DNA from: an uncultured Eubacteriales bacterium | GTDB taxonomy: Bacteria > Bacillota > Clostridia > Peptostreptococcales > Anaerovoracaceae | Assembly: GCA_900553025.1 (NCBI GenBank) | Contig: USBT01000038.1 | Coordinates: 1-11,733, forward strand | Length of the DNA: 11,733 bases | Direction of reading: 5' to 3' | Shown: positions 6,182 to 11,733 of the stretch, piece after piece | Position numbering within the stretch: the first letter of the stretch is position 1 | How the letters are laid out: each line of letters starts with the position of its first letter | The notes under the pieces: generated by a model | What the model saw: the letters and a program-made list of their open reading frames with translations, nothing else | The model's database searches: none | Told to the model about the DNA's origin: nothing | Position numbers and translations under genes: made by a program

Positions 6182-6760
6182 TTATTGGAACAATCCGCTG
6201 AAGCCCATGAATCCCATGGAAAGCATTGCTGCTGTAATCAGCGTAATTGGAACACCCTTGAATGCTTCAGGCACACCGTTAGAATTTTCAAGCTTCTGTC
6301 TTACACCTGCAAATAGAACCATTGCAAGAAGGAAACCAATTCCGGCACCCGCTGCATTGAAAAGAGCGTTTACATAGTTATAACCAGCGTCGATATTTGA
6401 AATACAAACACCGAGTACAGCACAGTTTGTTGTAATCAAAGGTAGATATACACCTAGTGCCTTGTGTAGTGATGGCATGAATTTCTTAAGCATCATTTCA
6501 ACAAGCTGAACAAGTGCTGCAATGATAAGGATGAATACTACAGTCTGTAAATATCCTATATCGAATTGATTTAAAACTTGCATGATTGGCCAAGTAGCTG
6601 CCGTTGCAAGTACCATTACAAATATTACGGCAATTCCCATACCAGTTGCTGAATCTAATTTTTTTGAAACACCAAGGAATGGACATATACCAAGGAACTG
6701 AGCTAATACGTAGTTATTAACCAGAACCATACTCATTACTATGGTGATTTTTTCTCCCAT
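6182..6760 (-). CDS. rnfA: Rnf complex membrane subunit RnfA
   Basis: An integral membrane subunit homologous to NqrE; with RnfE it forms the inverted pair at the core of the complex. It has 192 residues, normal length, with about six hydrophobic helices. C26 in LGICPFLG and C113 in TTNCAVLG are the conserved cysteines which, in Nqr/Rnf structures, ligate a [2Fe-2S] cluster in the membrane together with those of the partner subunit. The start ATG 6760 is served by AAGGAGGG, which lies within the last codons of rnfE. The gene begins one base after the rnfE stop. Confidence 0.95.
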   Translation of the reverse strand: MGEKITIVMSMVLVNNYVLAQFLGICPFLGVSKKLDSATGMGIAVIFVMVLATAATWPIMQVLNQFDIGYLQTVVFILIIAALVQLVEMMLKKFMPSLHKALGVYLPLITTNCAVLGVCISNIDAGYNYVNALFNAAGAGIGFLLAMVLFAGVRQKLENSNGVPEAFKGVPITLITAAMLSMGFMGFSGLFQ

Positions 6761-6761
6761 C

Positions 6762-7565
6762 TTAGCCCTCCTTAACTTCTACTTTAGCATTAACTTCAGG
6801 CTTTGCCTCTCTATCCTGTGGATTTGGAGCTTCAACCTTTGCAGGTTCAGCCTTTGCAGCCTCAGCTTTTGCAGCTTTAGCAGCTTCAGCCTTTTTAGCC
6901 TTTTCTGCAGTTCTTCTCTCAGCTTCAGTAGTTCTGAAACCTGAGCATCCGAATTCTCTTACTAACTTCGATTTATCTTTAGTGATTACATAAACGCCTG
7001 CAATCAAGAGTGCAAATACGAAGAATCCGCCAGGAGCAAGATTGAAAATTCCCATCTGCTCAATGTGTCCGCCTAGGATGTTAAATCCAAGAAGACTTCC
7101 AGCACCGAAGAATTCTCTAACTGCACCCATGCAACCAAGTGCAAGTGTAAATCCAAGTCCCATTCCGATACCATCAAGGGCTGAATCAAGCACATTATTT
7201 TTGCTTGCGAACATCTCAGCTCTTCCAAGTATTATGCAGTTTACTACAATAAGTGGAATAAACAAGCCGAGAGATGAGTATAATGCAGGTACAAAAGCCT
7301 GTAAAAGCATCTGTACAACTGTTACAAATCCTGCAATTACTACAATGTAGCAAGGGATTCTAACCTTATCTGGAATAATATTTCTCAATAGTGATATTAC
7401 AATGTTCGAACAAATGAGTACAGCCATAGCTGAAACTCCCATTCCTAGACCGTTAAACACAGAGCTTGTCGTTGCGAGTGTAGGACATGTACCAAGGAGA
7501 AGCACCAATACTGGGTTTTCCTTAATAATACCTTTGGTCAGGATCGCCAATTTATTATCTTTCAT
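6762..7565 (-). CDS. rnfE: Rnf complex membrane subunit RnfE with C-terminal tail
   Basis: An integral membrane subunit homologous to NqrD. Residues 1-203 contain the usual six-helix core, including the cysteines C27 in GTCPTLA and C110 in VVNCIILGR that contribute to the intramembrane [2Fe-2S] site shared with RnfA. Residues 204-267 are an unusual charged tail, Ala/Lys/Glu-rich with repeats such as AEAAKAAKAEAAKAE, ending in VEVKEG. Family members are mostly about 200-230 residues, so this 267-residue copy is long. The tail is probably a flexible or helical segment; its side of the membrane is not certain from sequence. The ATG overlaps the rnfG stop (TAATG), with AGGAGGTG upstream. Confidence 0.93.
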   Translation of the reverse strand: MKDNKLAILTKGIIKENPVLVLLLGTCPTLATTSSVFNGLGMGVSAMAVLICSNIVISLLRNIIPDKVRIPCYIVVIAGFVTVVQMLLQAFVPALYSSLGLFIPLIVVNCIILGRAEMFASKNNVLDSALDGIGMGLGFTLALGCMGAVREFFGAGSLLGFNILGGHIEQMGIFNLAPGGFFVFALLIAGVYVITKDKSKLVREFGCSGFRTTEAERRTAEKAKKAEAAKAAKAEAAKAEPAKVEAPNPQDREAKPEVNAKVEVKEG

Positions 7566-8137
7566 TATTTGACACCTCCTACCTTTTCAAACTGTTCAAG
7601 TGCAGCAAATACGCCATGGTGAACACCGTTTGACGAAATTGTAGCACCTGTTACAGCGTTGATACTTGTATCTTTCTTAATATCCTGGTCCACAAGCTCA
7701 GCCTTACCTTTGTACTGCTTTAGATGCTTAGGATCGTGAGCCTTGGTTCCAAGGCCTGGAGTATCTGCGTGATCAACAACCTTTACGCCTGTGATTGCAC
7801 CGTTCTTATCAATTCCGATCATCTCAGTCAGAAGGCCACCGAAAGACTTAGTCTTAACGGTTACTACAATACCTTCCTTGTTGTCTGCCACAAAACAGTC
7901 TTCAACGAAAACCTTGTCCTTCTCTAGCACAACTAAGTCGCCATCGAATTCAGTGAATTTATCTGCGGCAGGCAGAAGCTCTGTTCTAGTCTTGTCTGCC
8001 GTTTTCTTTGCATTGTCATCAATTATAGGCTTTGCTACGCCATATGTTGCAGCAAGAGCAGTTGTGATTACAAGACATATAGCTACCAGAACAACAATTG
8101 GAGCAACGTATTCTTTGAAAGTGTTATTATTTTTCAT
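7565..8137 (-). CDS. rnfG: Rnf complex subunit RnfG (covalent FMN)
   Basis: RnfG carries a covalently bound FMN on a domain outside the membrane and relays electrons in the complex. It has 190 residues: a single N-terminal membrane helix at about 11-33, then the FMN-binding domain. HADTPGLGT (123-131) and the flavinylation motif INAVTGATISS (159-169) are present; Thr166 in TGAT is the expected phosphoester-linked FMN site. The start ATG 8137 overlaps the rnfD end by 11 bases, with GGAGGTG 10 bases upstream inside rnfD. The ApbE-type flavin transferase needed for modification is not encoded in the window. Confidence 0.95.
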   Translation of the reverse strand: MKNNNTFKEYVAPIVVLVAICLVITTALAATYGVAKPIIDDNAKKTADKTRTELLPAADKFTEFDGDLVVLEKDKVFVEDCFVADNKEGIVVTVKTKSFGGLLTEMIGIDKNGAITGVKVVDHADTPGLGTKAHDPKHLKQYKGKAELVDQDIKKDTSINAVTGATISSNGVHHGVFAALEQFEKVGGVK

Positions 8138-9116
8138 TTTTCTTTACACCTCCTACAACGTTTCTCTTAATGAAGAAATTATCAATAAGCGGAGTCATTA
8201 TGTTCATAAGTAGGATTGAGAAAGAAACTCCTTCAGGATATGCTCCCCAAAGTCTTATAGCCATAGTGATGATTCCGCATCCTATACCAAATACTATCTT
8301 CCCCTGTGGAAGTATTGGAGAGGTTACATAGTCAGTTGCCATGAAGAACGCACCAAGCATAACACCGCCTGCACATACGTGGAATATAGCCATGTTAAGT
8401 GCGTTTCCGTCTCCCTTAATTCCGTAATAAATAAGTGCAAATACGAATACAGTTCCAATAAATGCAACTGGAGTATGAGGAAGGATTATCTTCTTCACAA
8501 TCAGGAAGATTCCACCAATAAGCAATGCTATAGCACTAACCTCACCTAAAGATCCTCCGATGAATCCAAGGAACATTTCCATGTTAGATGGAAGATCCTT
8601 AGCGGAGCCTTCAGCCAAAATTCCAAGTGGAGTTGCTCCTGTTGTTGAATCCACAGCTTTTACTGTAACTGGAAGTGGCCAACTTGTCATCTGTGTAGCA
8701 AAAGAAACAAATAGTACAATTCTAGCAACAATTGCAGGGTTCGCTACGTTCTTACCAAGTCCACCATAAAGTTGTTTAACGATTACTATGGCAACAAAAC
8801 ATCCGATTACTGCCATCCAAACAGGTAAGCTTGATGGTACGTTGAACGCAATAAGCACACCCGTTACCGCAGCGGATAAGTCATGCACCGTCTGTCTTTT
8901 GTGCGCCAAATAGTTATATCCATATTCAAATCCCACAGAAGCAATCACACAGACTGCCGTCAAGAGGATTACTCTCCATCCGAACACATACGTGCTCACT
9001 AGGAATGAAGGAACAAGGGCTAATAATACGTAAGCCATTGTTTTGGTCGTATCAAGTGTCGTCACAAGGTGAGGAGCGGATGCGACCGTCAAATTGTTAT
9101 ATGCTTGTCTTTCCAT
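8127..9116 (-). CDS. rnfD: Rnf complex membrane subunit RnfD (covalent FMN)
   Basis: An integral membrane subunit homologous to NqrB and a likely part of the ion-translocation path. It has 329 residues with many hydrophobic helices. The flavinylation motif DSTTGATPLG (156-165) is present, with Thr162 the expected FMN attachment residue. YGGLGKNVANPA (117-128) is the conserved loop of the NqrB/RnfD family. The start ATG 9116 follows the rnfC stop directly (TAA-ATG), with GGAGG 11 bases upstream. Confidence 0.95.
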   Translation of the reverse strand: MERQAYNNLTVASAPHLVTTLDTTKTMAYVLLALVPSFLVSTYVFGWRVILLTAVCVIASVGFEYGYNYLAHKRQTVHDLSAAVTGVLIAFNVPSSLPVWMAVIGCFVAIVIVKQLYGGLGKNVANPAIVARIVLFVSFATQMTSWPLPVTVKAVDSTTGATPLGILAEGSAKDLPSNMEMFLGFIGGSLGEVSAIALLIGGIFLIVKKIILPHTPVAFIGTVFVFALIYYGIKGDGNALNMAIFHVCAGGVMLGAFFMATDYVTSPILPQGKIVFGIGCGIITMAIRLWGAYPEGVSFSILLMNIMTPLIDNFFIKRNVVGGVKKNEK

Positions 9117-10430
9117 TTATAATCCGGCCTCCTTTACTACACCCTTACCGAGCTTATTCATAAATCCTAGCGGTCTTCTAGCAGGACAGACGAATGAGCA
9201 GCTACCGCATTCCATGCACTGCATAACCTCAAGCTCCTGCAATTTCTCAGCATCCCTTGCTTCGTATGCGTCAGCAAGTGCTGTTGGAATAAGACCGAAT
9301 GGACATGCAGTATGACATCTACCGCAGTTGATGCATGCAGTTTCTTCTGGTATAACTGCTTTGTCCTTTGAAAATGCAAGGATAGCATTGTTATTCTTAA
9401 CTATAGGCATCTGATCTGAGAAAATCGCTCTTCCCATCATAGGCCCACCCATCAGGATTTTCTTAGGAGGATTCTTATATCCACCGCAAAATTCCATAAT
9501 ATCTGCTATTATAGTTCCGATAGGTGCGAGAACGTTCTTAGGTGTTGTTACCGCATCACCATCGATGGTCATTCTTTTGTTTACAAGTGGAATTCCATTC
9601 CTGAAATACTGTCCTACGAATGCTATAGATGTAACGTTCGACAAAATAACGCCAAGTGCTGCCGGAAGAACTCCTGCTGCCATATGCTTGCCTGTAATTT
9701 CGTAAATCATTACACGCTCGGCACCCTTTGGATATCTCGCAGGAAGCGGAAATGTCTTGATATTGTCATGACCCTGAGCCGCTAGCATCTCATCTAGTTT
9801 AGCGATTGCATCCGGCTTATTATCCTCGATTCCTATAAATCCCTTGTCAAGATTTAGATACTTCATTACAAGTGCCATGCCGTCGATAATGTCCTGTGTA
9901 TCCTCAAGCATTAACCTATGGTCCGATGTAATGAAAGGCTCACACTCTGCCGCATTTACGATCAGCGTATCAACCTCATCGATATTCTTAGGATTAAACT
10001 TGATGTGAGTAGGGAATGAGGCTCCTCCAAGACCAACAAGACCACTTTCCTTAATTGCTTGCACAAAACCCGCCAAATCGGAAACCCTCGGTACCTCGAT
10101 GTCCTCAGACAATTCTTGTTTCTTGTCTGTTTCGATAACAACTAAGGTGTCGTTGCCACCAACAGCTGATCTCTGAGTCTCAATATCCTTAACTATTCCG
10201 GATACGCTCGAATGAATTGGAGCACTGACAAAAGCATCAGTATCTCCTATCTTCTGACCCACTTTAACTGTATCGCCTTTAGCAACAAGGGGTTTACATG
10301 GTGCACCGATATGCTGAGACATTGAAATCTTAACAATGTCCGGAATTGGCATCACTTCAGTTTCGCACTTTGATGTGTTCTTGAAGTGCCCTGCATCGAT
10401 GCTGTGCAAATGCTTTGCATTTGAACTCAT
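9117..10430 (-). CDS. rnfC: Rnf complex subunit RnfC (NADH/FMN, 4Fe-4S)
   Basis: RnfC is the peripheral cytoplasmic subunit where NAD+ is reduced. It has 437 residues, the usual length for short, clostridial-type RnfC. A barrel-sandwich (biotinyl-like) segment at about 28-100 is followed by the nucleotide/flavin-binding region with GLGGASFPTH (133-142), VNAAECEP (158-165) and the YPKGAE motif (233-238). Two [4Fe-4S] sites are C366/C369/C372/C376 (CINCGRCHTACP) and C405/C408/C411/C415 (CMECGSCSFVCP). It is first in the operon. The ATG 10430 has a strong GAAAGGAAGG 8 bases upstream and a promoter about 50 bases away. Confidence 0.95.
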   Translation of the reverse strand: MSSNAKHLHSIDAGHFKNTSKCETEVMPIPDIVKISMSQHIGAPCKPLVAKGDTVKVGQKIGDTDAFVSAPIHSSVSGIVKDIETQRSAVGGNDTLVVIETDKKQELSEDIEVPRVSDLAGFVQAIKESGLVGLGGASFPTHIKFNPKNIDEVDTLIVNAAECEPFITSDHRLMLEDTQDIIDGMALVMKYLNLDKGFIGIEDNKPDAIAKLDEMLAAQGHDNIKTFPLPARYPKGAERVMIYEITGKHMAAGVLPAALGVILSNVTSIAFVGQYFRNGIPLVNKRMTIDGDAVTTPKNVLAPIGTIIADIMEFCGGYKNPPKKILMGGPMMGRAIFSDQMPIVKNNNAILAFSKDKAVIPEETACINCGRCHTACPFGLIPTALADAYEARDAEKLQELEVMQCMECGSCSFVCPARRPLGFMNKLGKGVVKEAGL

Positions 10431-10477
10431 TTCTGTAACCTTCCTTTCATATTATTTAACAAAATCATACATAGCAC

Positions 10478-10506
10478 ATTATACACCAGATTAGCACAAA
10501 AATCAT
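10478..10506 (-). promoter_or_regulatory. rnf operon promoter (-10 clear, -35 weak)
   Basis: A perfect TATAAT lies on the minus strand (complement of 10478-10483), preceded by TG with no spacer base. The -35 window around 10501-10506 (ATGATT) is poor, so the promoter may need an activator or be weakly constitutive. The expected start is near 10471, giving a leader of about 40 bases before rnfC. It faces away from the arsR promoter at 10523-10551. Confidence 0.5.
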
Positions 10507-10512
10507 TATTTT

Positions 10513-10558
10513 TTAGAAACTCTGTTAAAAATTAGAAAACTAAGGTATAATTAGAAGC
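10513..10558 (+). repeat. Three TTAGAA direct repeats, 19 bp apart
   Basis: TTAGAAAC at 10513, TTAGAAAAC at 10532 and TTAGAAGC at 10551 start exactly 19 bases apart, close to two helical turns, so all three lie on one face of the DNA. They span the arsR promoter: copy three overlaps its -10 and the start region. Copy one lies just upstream of the rnf -35. This is a plausible binding array for a regulator of one or both genes, though ArsR operators are usually inverted repeats. Confidence 0.45.
10523..10551 (+). promoter_or_regulatory. Promoter of the arsR-family gene
   Basis: TATAAT at 10546-10551 is perfect. TGTTAA at 10523-10528, 17 bases upstream, is a weak -35. The start is expected near 10558, giving a leader of about 80 bases before ATG 10640. 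It is embedded in the TTAGAA repeats. Confidence 0.5.
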
Positions 10559-10639
10559 ATAAATTATCATTAGTTAGTCAAAACAAGCAAAATTGGAACC
10601 GCTACAGCATTTAAATCAAAATCGAAAGAAGGTAATCAA

Positions 10640-11005
10640 ATGTCAAATCTTCCACATAAGCACAACCATAAAACTGAGGAGCTGATGGACATAATGCCAG
10701 ATCCGAAAATTTTTGAGATGTCGACAGATCTTTTTTCGATACTTTCCGATGTAAGTCGAGTTAGAATTCTCTGGCTTCTTTGTCATACCGAGGATTGTGT
10801 TGCAAATATTGCCGCTGCCGTTGATATGTCCTCACCTGCCGTATCTCATCACCTAAAGCTTCTAAAGAGTGCCAACATTTTGAAGTACACAAAAAAAGGC
10901 AAGGAAGTTTATTACACCCTTGCCGATAATGAAAAAGCGAACGAGGTCCACAAAATAATCGACACTGTCTTTCACATGGACTGCTTCACAGGCCTTATTC
11001 CTTAG
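10640..11005 (+). CDS. ArsR/SmtB-family transcriptional repressor
   Basis: A 121-residue winged-helix regulator. The N-terminus is His-rich (PHKHNHK, 5-11). The core FSILSDVSRVRILWLL (32-47), the recognition region NIAAAVDMSSPAVSHHLKLL (56-75) and the wing KYTKKGKEVYYTL (82-94) are typical of ArsR/SmtB proteins. The metal sites are not textbook. The CadC-type ELCVCD motif reads EDCVAN, with C53 only, plus C48 and C115. The SmtB-type helix-5 set (D, H, H, E/H) is only partly matched, with D96, H104, D108 and H112 nearby. It may sense a metal through N-terminal His and Cys residues, or a redox signal; the ligand is unassigned. The ribosome binding site is AAGAAGG at 10626-10632. It is divergent from rnf and convergent with the serine dehydratase, with no transporter beside it. 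Confidence 0.88.
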   Translation: MSNLPHKHNHKTEELMDIMPDPKIFEMSTDLFSILSDVSRVRILWLLCHTEDCVANIAAAVDMSSPAVSHHLKLLKSANILKYTKKGKEVYYTLADNEKANEVHKIIDTVFHMDCFTGLIP

Positions 11006-11110
11006 TTTTACACCCTTATATTTCCCCGAGGTCTCACCGATCTTAGTCCTTAGTTTCACGTCCCTATATTTTTCTTGAGGCCTCAAATTACCTTATTCCC
11101 TAGCTTCGCT
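11000..11110. repeat. Degenerate tandem repeat between convergent 3' ends
   Basis: Three units begin with CCTTAG (11000), CCTTAG (11048) and CCCTAG (11098), 48 and 50 bases apart. Copies one and two share CCTTAGTTT-CAC-CCTATATTT and then a GAGG-CTCA core; the second contains the palindrome TTGAGGCCTCAA (11075-11086). The third is cut short after TCCCTAAAAAATT. Unit one includes the arsR stop codon. Unit three lies in the last codons of the serine dehydratase. No clean terminator with a T-run is visible for either gene. Confidence 0.5.
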
Positions 11111-11733
11111 CCCTAAAAAATTCGCTCTAATTCTCTGCCCTGTCCTTGTGCCGGCAAGACCACCAAGACCTGTTTCTCTAAATTCAGGTTCCAGTGCGTC
11201 TCCCACTTCTTTTGTTGCCTGGACAACCTCCTCGAACGGCACAATTGATTTTACCCCAGCCAATGCAAGGTCAGCCGAAGTTATGGCATTCACAACCCCC
11301 GAAGAATTTCTAAAAGTGCATGGATACTGCACAAGTCCAGCAATAGGATCACATATTAACCCCATTACATTAACAAAACAGATGCTCGCCGCAGTTAATG
11401 CCTCCGATGCATTGCCGCCCCTCATTGCCACAAGTGCCGCCGAAGCCATCGCCGCTGCAGAACCACACTCCGCTTGGCATCCGCCCTCAGCACCTGCAAA
11501 AGTCGAATATTTTGCTATAATCTTGCCAATAGCAATTGCTGTTAAAAGGCCGTTTTCAAGCGTTTTCTGGTCAAATCCATACTTTTCTTTAGCGGACATC
11601 ATCGCAGCTGGAAGTATACCTGACGACCCTGCTGTAGGAGCCGCAACTATTTTGCCCATCGCACAGTTTATCTCGCTTGTTGAAAAAGCCATAGCCATGG
11701 CACGCATAATGAAGCTCCCCGACATCGGCTCCC
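11093..11733 (-). CDS. sdaAA: L-serine dehydratase, iron-sulfur type, alpha subunit (C-terminal part)
   Basis: This enzyme deaminates L-serine to pyruvate and ammonia with an oxygen-labile [4Fe-4S] cluster and no PLP. The window holds about 213 C-terminal residues; the frame stays open to the right edge (EP before MSGSF), so the gene starts outside. Conserved features are APTAGSSGILPA, AGAEGGCQAECGSAAAM, MGLICDPIAGLVQYPC (with the cluster cysteines in GGCQAE, LICDP and QYPC) and a C-terminal GLAGTRTGQRIR. The open start could also belong to a one-chain SdaA (about 450 residues) rather than a split alpha subunit. It ends at TAA 11093-11095. Pyruvate from serine fits the fermentative energy metabolism implied by Rnf. 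Confidence 0.9.
   Translation of the reverse strand, partial: EPMSGSFIMRAMAMAFSTSEINCAMGKIVAAPTAGSSGILPAAMMSAKEKYGFDQKTLENGLLTAIAIGKIIAKYSTFAGAEGGCQAECGSAAAMASAALVAMRGGNASEALTAASICFVNVMGLICDPIAGLVQYPCTFRNSSGVVNAITSADLALAGVKSIVPFEEVVQATKEVGDALEPEFRETGLGGLAGTRTGQRIRANFLGSEARE

Noticed and set aside
7791..8213. + strand ORF of 140 codons across rnfG and rnfD
   Set aside because: It is antisense to two clearly conserved Rnf genes, has no ribosome binding site, and its composition mirrors their codons.
10862..11086. Minus-strand ORF over the repeat region and arsR end
   Set aside because: It is created by the open frame through the tandem repeats and the antisense of the ArsR gene. No start site or family resemblance supports it.
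1..11733. CRISPR array, insertion sequence or transposase
   Set aside because: No regularly spaced identical repeats, terminal inverted repeats or transposase-like frames were seen.

Overview
The window reads as chromosomal DNA of a low-to-moderate GC, strictly anaerobic Gram-positive bacterium of the class Clostridia. The evidence is a complete six-gene Rnf ferredoxin:NAD+ oxidoreductase operon in the order C-D-G-E-A-B, a Firmicutes-type ECF vitamin-transport module with a QueT substrate component, an iron-sulfur L-serine dehydratase, and strong GGAGG-type ribosome binding sites. A finer placement, for example among the Anaerovoracaceae/Mogibacterium-like lineages, is only a guess.

Left part (1-1140). 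This is accessory-looking DNA on the + strand. A tiny zinc-ribbon start (76-168) is cut short. About 170 bases later comes a membrane-anchored protein with two Ltp-type repeats (338-841), a family known from phage superinfection exclusion. The rest, up to a tRNA-Gly(CCC) gene, has no intact gene. It contains a possible broken small ORF and two rho-independent terminators facing left.

Middle part (1145-5121). All genes here are on the minus strand. Read in transcription order they are ecfA1, ecfA2, ecfT, queT, trmB and then the tRNA-Gly gene, which has its own promoter. The ECF ATPases and EcfT energise uptake of small nutrients through S components, and QueT is the S component for queuosine precursors. 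TrmB makes m7G46 in tRNA, so the run has a tRNA-modification theme. ecfA2 is broken in two by a one-base frameshift between the Walker A and signature halves. ecfA1 has a promoter placed so that transcription would begin at or next to its ATG.

Right-centre (5191-10483). The rnf operon is on the minus strand. It is tightly packed with overlaps or short gaps and ends in a clear terminator at 5187-5221. Its product couples electron flow from reduced ferredoxin to NAD+ with ion pumping across the membrane. RnfE carries an unusual Lys/Ala/Glu-rich C-terminal tail.

Right end (10484-11733). An ArsR/SmtB-family repressor is transcribed divergently from rnf. The shared intergenic region carries three TTAGAA direct repeats exactly 19 bp apart. 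The repressor converges on the 3' end of an L-serine dehydratase alpha subunit that runs off the window. Between the two 3' ends lies a degenerate tandem repeat with a period of about 48-50 bp.
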